The position numbers and the translations under genes were made by a program. Below are positions 9,407 through 18,759 of a DNA stretch of 64,000 nt, one piece after another. Below the pieces are notes generated by a model that was not told the DNA's origin, did not search any database, and saw nothing but the letters and a program-made list of their open reading frames with translations. Source of the DNA: DRPN01 sp964599235 (GTDB taxonomy: Bacteria > Bacteroidota > Bacteroidia > Bacteroidales > VadinHA17); assembly GCA_964599235.1 (NCBI GenBank), contig CAZRDX010000003.1:62001-126000 (forward strand). The letters run 5' to 3'. How positions within the stretch are numbered: position 1 is the first letter of the stretch; every line of letters starts with the position of its first letter.

Positions 9407-12085
9407 TCAGCCGCATTTGGAAGATCCGCAGTCGAGGCAGATGAGGCAGCCCTCCTGGTAGACCAGGTTCTTCGAGCCGCAGGAATCGCATACCTCGCCG
9501 CTGAAAGCCTTGGTCCCGTCGGGGATGAACTTCTTCAGCGCCCGGGCCACGCCGGCCTTCCAGGTGTTGATGCTGTCGTTGTCGAGCTGCAGCTTCGACA
9601 CCAGCTCCACCACATTGGGGATGGGCATGCCGTGACGCAACACCCCCGAGATCAGCTTGGCATAGTTCCAGAACTCCTTGTTGAACATATGCGACAGGCC
9701 GCCGACGGTGTTCTTGTAACCGTACTTGTCGATGTACTGAAAGTCGTAGCGGGCCTTGCCGTCGGCTTCGCGTACCTTGATGATCTTCCCTTTGGTGATG
9801 TTCTTGGGGATCAGCAACACATCCTCCTCCTCCATCCCGGTGAAGATCTCATACGGCCGGCCGTCTTTGATGCCCACGAAGGCGATCCACTTCTCGTTGT
9901 TGTTGTGGAAACGCACCACCTCGGCATCCAGCACCGGCGGACGCTTCTCGAACTGGTGATGGTCCTCCTCGGAAGATTTCTTCTTTTTATCGTTGGAGAT
10001 GAGCACACCTTCGCGCGACCCTTCCCGGTAGACGGTCACCCCCTTGCATCCCGACTCCCAGGCCGTCACGTAGAGCTTGCCCACCATCTCCTCGGGGATC
10101 TCTTCCGGCAGATTGACCGTCACGCTGATGGAGTGGTCCACCCATTTCTGGATGAGCCCCTGCATCTTCACCTTGGCCACCCAGTCGATGTCGTTGGCCG
10201 AGGCATTGTGGTAGGGCGACTTGCGTATCAGCTCCTCCATCTGTTGGTCGTCGTAACGGCTTACCTCATCCACATCGTAACCGTTGACCTCCAGCCAGGT
10301 CTTGAACTTGTGATGGAAGACGTTGAACTCTTCCCACGCATCTCCCACCTCGTCGACGAAGGTCACCCGCACATCCGGGTCGTTGGGGTTGACCTTCCTG
10401 CGGCGTTTATAGACGGGCCGGAAGACCGGCTCGATACCCGAGGTGGTCTGTGTCATCAGGCTGGTGGATCCGGTAGGCGCGATGGTGAGCAGGGAGATGT
10501 TGCGACGACCGTACTTCACCATCTCTTCGTAAAGCTCCGGATCTTCCCCTTTCAGGCGGTTGATGAAAGGATTGTCTTTCTCTTTCTCGGCATCGTAGAT
10601 CTCGAAGGCGCCGCGTTCTTTGGCCATCTGCACGGAGGCGCGGTACACCTCGATGGCGAGGGTCTTGTGCACCTCGACGGAGAAGTCGATGGAGTTATCA
10701 CTACCATACTGCAAGCCCAGGGCCGCATGCATGTCACCCTCGGCGGTGATGCCGATGCCCGTGCGACGCCCCTGCACCGCCTTCTTGCGGATGTTCTCCC
10801 ACAGCCGGCGCTCCACACCCTTGATCTCCTCCGACTCGGGATCCTTGTCGATCTTGTCAAGGATGCGGTCGATCTTCTCCAGCTCCAGATCGATGATGTC
10901 GTCCATGATGCGCTGGGCATAATGGGCATGCTCCCTGAACTTCTCAAAGTTGAAACGTGCCTGGGGCGTGAAAGGATCGTCGACGTAACTGTACAGGTTG
11001 ATGGCCAGCAACCGGCAGGAATCGTACGGGCAAAGCGGGATCTCACCGCAGGGGTTGGTGGCCACGGTACGGAAACCCTGGTCGGCATACGAATCAGCCA
11101 CCGATTCGCGGATGATCGTGTCCCAGAAAAGGATACCCGGCTCAGCCGATTTCCATGCGTTGTGGACGATCTTGTTCCACAGCTTGCGGGCATCGATCTC
11201 TTTCTTGTATTTCGGCTCCTTGGCATCGATGGGATACTGCTGCACATAGGGTTTTCCCTCGACGACGGCCCGCATGAACTCATCGTCGATCTTCACCGAG
11301 ACGTTGGCACCCGTCACCTTGCCGCTCTCCAGCTTGGCGTCGATGAAAGCTTCGGAGTCGGGATGTTTGATGGAGATGGTGAGCATCAGGGCGCCGCGGC
11401 GACCGTCCTGGGCCACCTCACGGGTGGAGTTGGAATAACGCTCCATGAAAGGCACCACCCCCGTCGAGGTGAGGGCACTGTTGAGCACCGGGCTCCCCTT
11501 GGGACGGATGTGCGAAAGATCATGCCCCACACCCCCGCGCCGCTTCATCAGCTGCACCTGCTCCTGGTCGATCTTCATGATCGCCCCGTACGAGTCGGAC
11601 GGACCGTCGTTGCCGATGACAAAACAGTTCGACAGCGAAATGATCTGGAAATCATTGCCGATGCCCGACATCGGTCCTCCCTGCGGAATGATGTATTTGA
11701 AATCCTTCAGCAACTGGTAGATCTGTTCCTCAGTCATGGGATTAGGGTACCTGGCCTCAATACGTGCCAGCTCCCGAGCCAGACGACGGTGCATGTCGTC
11801 GGGAGTACGCTCGTAAAGACGCCCTTTCGAATCTTTCAAAGCATACTTGGTGACCCACACCTTGGCCGCCAGCTCATCCCCCTTGAAATAGGCCTTGCTG
11901 GCTTCCATCGCTTCTTCGAACGAATAGATACGCGGTTCCGCCTTCTTCTCAGACCGGACATCCTCCCTCGGAGGGGCTTCCTTTTTTTCCTCTGTCCGGG
12001 ATGCCTGGATCTTGTTGATCTCGGTTTGACTGGTAAACAGATCGTCCATAGGGGTTTTGGTTTTAATCAGTTGAAACTCTTGCAT
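9407..12085 (-). CDS. nrdJ: Adenosylcobalamin-dependent (class II) ribonucleotide reductase
   Basis: Makes deoxyribonucleotides with a B12-derived radical. The 892-residue protein contains GGVGHDLSHIRPKGSPV, the cysteine-containing NPCGEIPL loop and SLLTIAPTGSTSLMTQTTSG, all typical of NrdJ. The tail has clustered cysteines (CDSCGSKN, CLICLDCGSSKCG), as expected for the redox and zinc-binding C-terminus. An N-terminal extension rich in Lys and Glu precedes the ATP-cone-free core. I use the ATG at 12085: a promoter at 12121-12151 leaves about a 30-base leader, and longer in-frame extensions would begin inside or upstream of that promoter. No NrdR box was recognised. Confidence 0.93.
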   Translation of the reverse strand: MQEFQLIKTKTPMDDLFTSQTEINKIQASRTEEKKEAPPREDVRSEKKAEPRIYSFEEAMEASKAYFKGDELAAKVWVTKYALKDSKGRLYERTPDDMHRRLARELARIEARYPNPMTEEQIYQLLKDFKYIIPQGGPMSGIGNDFQIISLSNCFVIGNDGPSDSYGAIMKIDQEQVQLMKRRGGVGHDLSHIRPKGSPVLNSALTSTGVVPFMERYSNSTREVAQDGRRGALMLTISIKHPDSEAFIDAKLESGKVTGANVSVKIDDEFMRAVVEGKPYVQQYPIDAKEPKYKKEIDARKLWNKIVHNAWKSAEPGILFWDTIIRESVADSYADQGFRTVATNPCGEIPLCPYDSCRLLAINLYSYVDDPFTPQARFNFEKFREHAHYAQRIMDDIIDLELEKIDRILDKIDKDPESEEIKGVERRLWENIRKKAVQGRRTGIGITAEGDMHAALGLQYGSDNSIDFSVEVHKTLAIEVYRASVQMAKERGAFEIYDAEKEKDNPFINRLKGEDPELYEEMVKYGRRNISLLTIAPTGSTSLMTQTTSGIEPVFRPVYKRRRKVNPNDPDVRVTFVDEVGDAWEEFNVFHHKFKTWLEVNGYDVDEVSRYDDQQMEELIRKSPYHNASANDIDWVAKVKMQGLIQKWVDHSISVTVNLPEEIPEEMVGKLYVTAWESGCKGVTVYREGSREGVLISNDKKKKSSEEDHHQFEKRPPVLDAEVVRFHNNNEKWIAFVGIKDGRPYEIFTGMEEEDVLLIPKNITKGKIIKVREADGKARYDFQYIDKYGYKNTVGGLSHMFNKEFWNYAKLISGVLRHGMPIPNVVELVSKLQLDNDSINTWKAGVARALKKFIPDGTKAFSGEVCDSCGSKNLVYQEGCLICLDCGSSKCG

Positions 12086-12120
12086 GTATGACCTGGGAAA
12101 AAATTTCGGCAGGCGGTTAT

Positions 12121-12151
12121 CAAAGTTAGTGCAGCCACCCAGTTTCCACAA
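12121..12151 (-). promoter_or_regulatory. Promoter of nrdJ (TTG-N20-TAACTTTG)
   Basis: On the minus strand TTG (12149-12151) is followed after exactly 20 bases by TAACTTTG (12121-12128). This fits the Bacteroidota -33/-7 consensus. Transcription should start near 12115, about 30 bases before the nrdJ ATG. Confidence 0.6.
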
Positions 12152-12320
12152 GCCCCCCCTTTCCGTTTTTATTAACATTTTGGGAAAGTTTTGAACGTCC
12201 GAACCTATCTTTTTAGAATTGAACGGATTAAACTTTTCTTGCTGACACACTGCATGTTACAAACTCTCCCATGGCTGTGTTCCCTTTGTTTCCGAAGGTT
12301 CCGGAAAGGTGAGGATGTCA
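12152..12320. other. Non-coding interval upstream of nrdJ
   Basis: Part of the gap between the TonB-receptor terminator and the nrdJ promoter. I found no convincing gene, riboswitch or repeat in it. It is visibly more A/T-rich than the flanking genes. Confidence 0.5.
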
Positions 12321-12348
12321 CAAAAAAAGGGGCCCGAAGACCCCTTTT
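12321..12348 (-). terminator. Intrinsic terminator of the TonB-dependent receptor gene
   Basis: Read on the minus strand, the stem AAAAGGGGUC / GGCCCCUUUU closes on a UUCG tetraloop with a C-G closing pair and runs into a U tract (12321-12328). It lies 25 bases past the receptor stop codon. Confidence 0.88.
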
Positions 12349-12372
12349 CATAAATATCTTCTTTCGGTATAT

Positions 12373-15300
12373 TCAGAAGATATAACGGAAACCGATCTGG
12401 GCCTGCCAGCGTGAGCTGGTGATACCCGAATCGTCGATGTTCCAGACATCTTTGTCGGGATCAGCCGTATAGCTGAACGTGGGCGTGGTGCCGTCGGCCG
12501 CAAAACCCTCAAAATTGATCAGACGGTTGTAACCGTAGGATACATAGTACCTCCGTCCCCAGTTCTTGTTGAGCATGTTGGTGAAGTTGAAGATGTCCAT
12601 GGTGAACTGGAGGGTATTGCGGCGGTCCCCGATGTTGGTGAAGATGTCCTGAGCGATCTTCAGGTCGATGATGTTGGTGAAGGGGGTACGGGCCCCGTTC
12701 CTTTCGGCGTATTCACCACGGTGCTTGCTCAGGTACTTGTCGTTGCTGATGAACTTGTCGAGGGCGGCCCACTGGTCATTGGCCGTGGCAGCATCCGCAA
12801 AGACGATCTCGCTCTGCGAGGCGGGGATATAGATCAGGTTGTTGTTGCTCTCACCGTTGCCGTTCAGATTACCCCGGTCGTTGTATACATACGAATAGCG
12901 CTGACCCGACTGACCGTTGTAGAAGAGGCTCACGGTGGTGGCCAGGTGGTTGAGATACTCGAAACGGTAGCTCAGGTAGGCCACGATGCGGTGCCCCAGG
13001 TCGAAATCGGAGATGCTCAGATCCAGATTGTTCAGGCCGTTGACCTGCTCCATGTAACGCCACTGCGAAGAGTTCTGCGACGAGGTGCCGTCGTTGACGG
13101 CCATGGCCCTCCCGAAGGTATAGGCCACACTCCCCGAAAAGCCCTTGCTGAACTTCTTCTCCAGCTGAACGGTGAAGTTGTAGGTGTATCCCTTGCTGGT
13201 GTTGGTGCCCACCATCACCCGCGTGTAGTTGGGATCCAGCTTGCTGTTGTCCCAGTGGGGACGGTTGTCGGCACCCGTAAGGTAAAAGTCGGGCGTGGGG
13301 GAGATGTTCATGTTGTAATACAGCACGTTGTTGAGGGTCTTGGTATAGATGCCCTCGACGGTCAGCACCGTTCCCCATCCCAGCTTCTTGTCGAAGGCCA
13401 GGTTGAGACGCAGCACCTGCGGGAACTTGTAGTCCTCGGCGAAGAGGTCCATCTGGCCGCCGTAGGGAGGATCCTGCTGGTCGAAATCTCCACGCTTGTA
13501 CTGCTTGTCCCACTCCGCCTCAAAGGGAATGTAGTATCCCCACGAGTTCCTCACGTATACGCCGCCGATGGTCAGACCGTTGTTGGTGTAGGATCCGCCG
13601 GGCCATACCAGGGGAATACGGCTGGTGAAGATACCCACGCCCCCGCGCACCTGGAAGGTCTCGTCATCCAGCACATCCCAGTTGAAGCCCACACGGGGCG
13701 ACCAGAGGAGCTTGCCCTTGGGCATCTTGCCGGCACGGGCACCCAGCATGTTCCAGCCGGCCCCCTCGATCACCTTCACCGTCGAGTCGTTGAAATGCCT
13801 GTCCTCCTCGGGATCCTGTAGGAACATAGGCATGTCCACACGCAGACCGGCCGTCACCTTGAAGGTGTTGGACACCTGGATCTCATCCTGGGCATAGATA
13901 CCCCATTGCAGCATCCCGAAATCTGCGGCAGCCTTGGCCCCATCACCCGTAATGTCACCAGGGATCAGCGAATATCCACGCTCATACTGGGCAGCCGAAA
14001 CAACCCCCGTCGTGTCCTGGAAACCGGTACCGTTGACCGTCATGAAATCGGCCAGCGAATTGTAACGATACTCACCGAAGTTCTTGCGCATAAAGAGGTT
14101 GTACGTCTTCGAATACTCTACATTGAACCCGAAGGTGAAGGTGTGCTGCCCCTTGTACAGATTGAAGTTGTCGGTGATGGTCAGCACATCCTGGTCCAGC
14201 TGGTTGGCCGTCGAATAGGGTTCCGAACCGAAATAAATGGTGGCCAAACCGTCATAGATACGCACCGACGGGAAGTTCTGCCCCAGCGGGTCACGGTCGT
14301 CCCGTACAGCCGTATAGCCCAGGATCAGGTTGTTCGAGAACTGGTCGAAGTTGCTCTTCAGTTCCAGCGAGGTGGAATTGGTCTTGCTCGGGAAATACTG
14401 CCCGTTGTTCATGAAACTGAGGCTTCTGTTGCTCGAAGCGTAAACCTTTGTGGCTTCCAGATAGGTGTAGGAATGACGGAGCATCATCTTGTGGTGCTGG
14501 TTGATGTTCCAGTCGAGACGCACCAGAAACTTGTCGGAGTTGAGCGACGACTTCTTGTCGAGATAAGGTCCCGGTTCATAACCGAACTCGTTCCGAAGCT
14601 TGCTGGTCAGCGCCTCTATATCCTGCTGGGTCGCATTGCCGTCGTAGTTGGCGAAATCGAAAGGTTTCGGCGTCTCGTCGCGGCCGATCTCGGCATTGAC
14701 GAAGAAGAAGAGTTTGTTCTTCACGATCGGTCCGCCGACACGTGCACCGTAGGTCTTGGATGAGAAATCGGGCAGCTTGGTACGTTCCGCGTTCTCATCG
14801 TCGGTGGGTGTTTTGCCTGCCAGGTTCTCGTTGCGGAAGTAGTAGTACACCGAGGCTTCCACTTTGTTCGAGCCGCTGCGGGTGACGGCGTTGATGCTGG
14901 CGCCGGCGAAGCCCGACTGCCGCACGTCGTAGGGGGCCAGCACCACCTGGAACTGCTCGATGGCATCCATGCTGATGGGCGAGCCGCCCGTCTGGCCGCC
15001 GTTGGTGCCCGTGGGCGAAAGACCGAAGACATCGTTGTTCACCGCCCCGTCAATCGAGATGGCATTGTAACGGTTGTTGATGCCGGCGATCGAGATGGCC
15101 CCGTTGTCACTCACCGTGGCCTGCGGCGTCAGACGCGCCATGTCGGCAATGCTGCGCTCCACCGTCGGCATCATCTGGATCTGCTCATTGCTGATCACCG
15201 TCTCGGCACCCGTCTTGTTGCCGTCAAACTCATCATACGAATAACGCTTTCCGACCACCGCCACCTCGCTCAATTGCGTGGCCGTGGTCTTCAGCGTCAC

Positions 15301-15627
15301 GTTCAGACGATAGGTCTGACCCAGCGTCAGGTAAATGCCTTCCTTGGTGTAAGGCTGATAGCCCACGTACGAGACCGTCACCTTGTACGGCCCTCCGACG
15401 TTCATGTTGGGAATACGGAAATAACCCTTCTCATCCGTGATCCCTCCGAACTGCGAACCCGTAGGAACATGCACGGCCACGATCGTGGCACCGGGGAGCG
15501 GCTCCCCGTTCTCATCCACCACCCTCCCGTTGATGCCGGAAGTGGTGGTACCCTGCCCGAACGACAAGGCCCCGGCCATGATGAACATCATCACCATCGC
15601 CACAAGACTTTTCACTGCTCTTTTCAT
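12373..15627 (-). CDS. TonB-dependent outer-membrane receptor with CarboxypepD_reg domain (Oar-like)
   Basis: Large outer-membrane protein (1084 residues), probably a TonB-driven transporter. A signal peptide (about residues 1-25, ending SFGQ) is followed by a carboxypeptidase-regulatory-like beta domain (INGRVVDENGEPLPGATI, to about residue 118). A plug domain comes next (to about residue 250), then a long beta barrel. The chain ends in FRYIF, the aromatic C-terminus used in barrel assembly. There is no SusD-like gene next to it, and the plug segment (DGAVNNDVFG, VRQSGFAGASINAVTRSG) resembles the Oar subgroup rather than SusC. The substrate cannot be told. It stands alone, with its own terminator. 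Confidence 0.88.
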   Translation of the reverse strand: MKRAVKSLVAMVMMFIMAGALSFGQGTTTSGINGRVVDENGEPLPGATIVAVHVPTGSQFGGITDEKGYFRIPNMNVGGPYKVTVSYVGYQPYTKEGIYLTLGQTYRLNVTLKTTATQLSEVAVVGKRYSYDEFDGNKTGAETVISNEQIQMMPTVERSIADMARLTPQATVSDNGAISIAGINNRYNAISIDGAVNNDVFGLSPTGTNGGQTGGSPISMDAIEQFQVVLAPYDVRQSGFAGASINAVTRSGSNKVEASVYYYFRNENLAGKTPTDDENAERTKLPDFSSKTYGARVGGPIVKNKLFFFVNAEIGRDETPKPFDFANYDGNATQQDIEALTSKLRNEFGYEPGPYLDKKSSLNSDKFLVRLDWNINQHHKMMLRHSYTYLEATKVYASSNRSLSFMNNGQYFPSKTNSTSLELKSNFDQFSNNLILGYTAVRDDRDPLGQNFPSVRIYDGLATIYFGSEPYSTANQLDQDVLTITDNFNLYKGQHTFTFGFNVEYSKTYNLFMRKNFGEYRYNSLADFMTVNGTGFQDTTGVVSAAQYERGYSLIPGDITGDGAKAAADFGMLQWGIYAQDEIQVSNTFKVTAGLRVDMPMFLQDPEEDRHFNDSTVKVIEGAGWNMLGARAGKMPKGKLLWSPRVGFNWDVLDDETFQVRGGVGIFTSRIPLVWPGGSYTNNGLTIGGVYVRNSWGYYIPFEAEWDKQYKRGDFDQQDPPYGGQMDLFAEDYKFPQVLRLNLAFDKKLGWGTVLTVEGIYTKTLNNVLYYNMNISPTPDFYLTGADNRPHWDNSKLDPNYTRVMVGTNTSKGYTYNFTVQLEKKFSKGFSGSVAYTFGRAMAVNDGTSSQNSSQWRYMEQVNGLNNLDLSISDFDLGHRIVAYLSYRFEYLNHLATTVSLFYNGQSGQRYSYVYNDRGNLNGNGESNNNLIYIPASQSEIVFADAATANDQWAALDKFISNDKYLSKHRGEYAERNGARTPFTNIIDLKIAQDIFTNIGDRRNTLQFTMDIFNFTNMLNKNWGRRYYVSYGYNRLINFEGFAADGTTPTFSYTADPDKDVWNIDDSGITSSRWQAQIGFRYIF

Positions 15628-15700
15628 ACGATGTTGGTTTAGGTTAATGTATTCGCATCATAAAAGTGGGGGAAAAATATGAAAAGAATGCCCGCAGATT

Positions 15701-16936
15701 TCACAAAAACTTCAACAAATTGTCAACAATCAGGCGTGTGCTTCCTGCCGACTCCTCGACATAGGAGCGGGCCCGTGCGGCAGCCTCCTCACGTGCGTGC
15801 AGATCATCATAAAGGATGTTGAGACGTTTCTCCAGATCTTTCCCGTCATGGACAGGGAAGGCGGCCTTTCTTTCCACCAGGTCGACCGCCTCGCGGAACT
15901 TCCCGTAACGCGGACCAAAGAGCACCGGCATACCGTAAACGGCCGCCTCCAGCACGTTGTGGATGCCCGCACCGAAACCTCCTCCGATGTAAGCTACCTT
16001 GCCGTAAGCATAAAGTGAGGAGAGCATGCCGATGTTGTCGATGATCATCACCTCAGCTGCCGCCGGGTCTTTCTCCTCCGCCTCGCTGAAGAGCAGCGAT
16101 GGCACCTTCACCCTCTCCTGCAGCCAGGAGATGTGGGAAGGATGGATCTCGTGGGGCGCGATGATCCACTTGTACGGCCTGACACGGGCATTGAGATAGC
16201 CCAGCAGCAGCGTCTCGTCCTCCCTCCATGTGCTGCCGGCCACCACCACCGTCCTGTCGGCACTGAAACGCCGCGCAGCTTCAATCTGCTTCCTGCTCCG
16301 GGCGATGGCCACCACCCGGTCGAAACGGGTATCCCCTGCCACCACCACACGCTCCAGCCCCCGCTCCCGCAACAGGCGGGCCGACCGCTCATCCTGCACG
16401 AAGATCGTCCGGTACACCTCCATAGCCCGCAGAAACCACCGGCCGTACCAGCGGAAAAACCACTGACCGGGACGGAAGATCGCCGAGATCAGCACCACCG
16501 GCACCTCCCGCCGCCGCAACTCATCCAGAAAATGATACCAGAACTCGTACTTCACAAAAACCACCAGATCGGGGTCGATCAACCCGAGGAAACGCCGGGC
16601 CTGCCTCCGCGTATCGAGCGGCAGGTAAAAGACATGGTCGGCACCCCGGTAGTTCTTTCGGACCTCATAACCCGAGGGGGAAAAGAAAGTGAGTACGATA
16701 CGCACCTGCGGATCCCGCGCCCGCAAAGCTTCCATCACGGGACGCCCCTGCTCGAACTCTCCCAGCGAAGCACAATGGAACCAGACCGTCTTCCCCTCTT
16801 TACGATACTCCGCGGCTATCCCCCCGAAAAGCCCTTTCCGGCCCTTCACCCAGGCCCGCGCCTTGGGATCGAACCACGAAGCAACACGGATCGCCATCCC
16901 GTACAGATGAATGGCCAGCGAATAGATCACCTTCAC
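15701..16936 (-). CDS. waaA: 3-deoxy-D-manno-octulosonic acid (Kdo) transferase
   Basis: GT30 enzyme that adds Kdo to lipid A at the inner membrane. The 411-residue protein starts with a short hydrophobic helix (VIYSLAIHLYGMAIR) and has the conserved acidic motif HCASLGEFEQGRPVMEAL in the N-terminal Rossmann domain. GGGFGAGIHNVLEAAVYGMPV lies in the C-terminal GT-B domain. The start codon is GTG at 16936: an in-frame TAG lies two codons upstream and no ATG precedes the membrane helix. It follows ald by 103 bases on the same strand. Confidence 0.93.
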   Translation of the reverse strand: MKVIYSLAIHLYGMAIRVASWFDPKARAWVKGRKGLFGGIAAEYRKEGKTVWFHCASLGEFEQGRPVMEALRARDPQVRIVLTFFSPSGYEVRKNYRGADHVFYLPLDTRRQARRFLGLIDPDLVVFVKYEFWYHFLDELRRREVPVVLISAIFRPGQWFFRWYGRWFLRAMEVYRTIFVQDERSARLLRERGLERVVVAGDTRFDRVVAIARSRKQIEAARRFSADRTVVVAGSTWREDETLLLGYLNARVRPYKWIIAPHEIHPSHISWLQERVKVPSLLFSEAEEKDPAAAEVMIIDNIGMLSSLYAYGKVAYIGGGFGAGIHNVLEAAVYGMPVLFGPRYGKFREAVDLVERKAAFPVHDGKDLEKRLNILYDDLHAREEAAARARSYVEESAGSTRLIVDNLLKFL

Positions 16937-17039
16937 AAGCTATGATGTTTAAAAGGTTCTTCCTCCGACGGCCCCGCTGCCGGCAGCCTTCACGGTGCAA
17001 AGGAAACAATTTTCCGGGATTTCCGGCAGCCACCCCGTC

Positions 17040-18263
17040 TCAGAAAGCCGCCAGCAGCAGGTCCAGGTCTTTCGACAGGATACCGAAACGTTTTCCGATC
17101 ACGGCATTGGTGAGGATGCCCTTGAAGAGGTAGACCCCTTTCCGCAGGCCGGGATCCTCGCGCAGCCTGTTCTCTATGCCGCCGGCATCGCCGATGTCGG
17201 AGAGGATAGGCGTGAAGACATTGCTCAAGGCGATCGAGGCGGTACGTGCCACCCGCGAGGGGATGTTCGCCACACAATAATGGATCACACCATACTTGGT
17301 AAAGACCGGATCGCCATGATCGCGCCACTCGGAGGTCTCGATGCATCCGCCCTGGTCGATGCTGATGTCGACGATCACCGCTCCTTTCTTCATCTCTTTG
17401 ACCATCTCTTCGGTGACGATGTACCTTTTCTTCTCGGCGCCGGTGAGATGGACCGCACCGATGAGCACATCGGCCGAGAGAAGGGCTTTGCTCAGCACCC
17501 GCGGATGGAAGATGGAGGTCTGCACCCGGTGGCCCAGGTAGGTCTGCAGTCTCTTGAGCTTGTACACCGAGCTGTCGAAGATCTTCACCACGGCGCCGAG
17601 GCCCAGGGCGGCCCGCGCAGCATACTCCGCGGCCGTACCCGCCCCCAGGATCACCACCTCCGTAGGGTTGATGCCCGAGACACCGCCCAACAGCACCCCC
17701 TTACCTTCGTGCACATTGCTCATGTACTCGGCCGCGATCAGGATGGAGGTCAGGCCGGCAATCTCGCTCATCGACCGCACTACGGGATAATGCTCGTACT
17801 TGTCACGTATGTTCTCGAAGGCGATGGCCGTCACCTTCTTCTGCATCAGCTTGCGGATGAACTTCTCGGTATGTTTGGTCAGATGCAGCGACGAGATGAC
17901 CGTCTGGCCGCCGCGCAACAACGAAGCCTCCTCGAAGGTCAGGGGCGACACTTTGAGGATGAGGTCCGACTGGAGCACCTCGCGTGCGCTCCCCACGATC
18001 ATCGCCCCGCATTCGCTGTAGTCATGGTCGCTGTAGCTGGCACGCTCGCCCGCACCTTCCTGCACCACCACCTGATGACCCTCGTTCACCAGGATCTCCA
18101 CCGCCTCGGGCGTCAGCGCCACCCTGTTCTCAAAAGGGTCCGACTCTTTCGGGATGCCGAGGGAGAGCGATCGCCGCCGCAACGTCGTCTCCAGCACCTC
18201 CTCCTGCGGCATCAGGCTCTCCTTGCTCAGCGAGAAACGTATGCCGTTAGCCGACTCTTCCAT
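17040..18263 (-). CDS. ald: Alanine dehydrogenase
   Basis: NAD-dependent interconversion of alanine and pyruvate plus ammonia. The AlaDH/PNT N-terminal domain is seen as LGIPKESDPFENRVALTPEAV. The NAD-binding domain is seen as VVILGAGTAAEYAARAALGLG. The 407 residues are long for alanine dehydrogenase because of a roughly 35-residue N-terminal extension. Transhydrogenase alpha and saccharopine dehydrogenase share the fold, but no PntB gene is nearby. It is last or next to last in the porW-porX-tsaE-ald string, 58 bases after tsaE. Confidence 0.88.
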   Translation of the reverse strand: MEESANGIRFSLSKESLMPQEEVLETTLRRRSLSLGIPKESDPFENRVALTPEAVEILVNEGHQVVVQEGAGERASYSDHDYSECGAMIVGSAREVLQSDLILKVSPLTFEEASLLRGGQTVISSLHLTKHTEKFIRKLMQKKVTAIAFENIRDKYEHYPVVRSMSEIAGLTSILIAAEYMSNVHEGKGVLLGGVSGINPTEVVILGAGTAAEYAARAALGLGAVVKIFDSSVYKLKRLQTYLGHRVQTSIFHPRVLSKALLSADVLIGAVHLTGAEKKRYIVTEEMVKEMKKGAVIVDISIDQGGCIETSEWRDHGDPVFTKYGVIHYCVANIPSRVARTASIALSNVFTPILSDIGDAGGIENRLREDPGLRKGVYLFKGILTNAVIGKRFGILSKDLDLLLAAF

Positions 18264-18321
18264 GATGTCTCCTGCCTTTTTCGGGTTTCATTGACCCAAG
18301 TTACTCTTTTTGCATCATATT

Positions 18322-18759
18322 TCAAACCGTTGCCTCCGCCTCGCGCACCACGATCTCCCGCGTGCCGTCGGGCGCCACCTCGATGAGCACCTCCACCGCC
18401 TCCCCGGGGACGAACCCCGCCTTTTCCGGCCATTCGATGAAACAGTAACGTCCGCTGTCGAGGTACTCGGTCAGGCCGATGTCGAGGGCTTCGGCCGGCT
18501 GTTCGATGCGATACAGGTCGAGATGGTACACCTCATCGCCATCAGCCGTGGCATAGACGTTGACCAGAGCGAAGGTGGGACTCTGCACCGTGTCGGTGAC
18601 CTGCAGCTGGCGGCAGAAACGTTGAATGAGGGTGGTCTTGCCCGCCCCCAGCTCGCCCCGGAAGAGGAAGATGCGATGGTGCGGCCACGCCGCCAGCACC
18701 TGCCGCGCCACCTCCTCCAGCACACCCTCGTCGCCTGCCGTGAAACGTTGCTCCTTCAT
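18322..18759 (-). CDS. tsaE: tRNA threonylcarbamoyladenosine biosynthesis ATPase
   Basis: P-loop ATPase required with TsaB and TsaD for the t6A37 modification of ANN-reading tRNAs. Walker A is seen as GELGAGKTT (about residues 35-43). SPTFALVNVY, YHLDLYRI and FIEWPEKAG are typical of the family. The 145 residues are the usual length. Its ATG overlaps the porX stop by four bases (ATGA), so the two are translationally coupled. Confidence 0.95.
   Translation of the reverse strand: MKEQRFTAGDEGVLEEVARQVLAAWPHHRIFLFRGELGAGKTTLIQRFCRQLQVTDTVQSPTFALVNVYATADGDEVYHLDLYRIEQPAEALDIGLTEYLDSGRYCFIEWPEKAGFVPGEAVEVLIEVAPDGTREIVVREAEATV

Noticed and set aside
9632..12091. Very long open frame on the + strand (819 codons) opposite nrdJ
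   Set aside because: It is the antisense of a certain gene. The translation has shadow composition (Leu/His/Arg/Gly runs) and no domain pattern. Similar antisense frames oppose kbl, porX, metG and topA and reflect G+C-rich codon use.
12235..12265. NrdR box (ACAC...GTGT-like) upstream of nrdJ
   Set aside because: GACACACTGCATGTTAC has loose dyad features but does not match the NrdR consensus, and no second box lies at the expected spacing.
12086..12372. Cobalamin riboswitch upstream of nrdJ
   Set aside because: The predicted transcript start leaves only about 30 bases of leader. I see no B12-box-like GCCACTG block in a foldable context within that leader.
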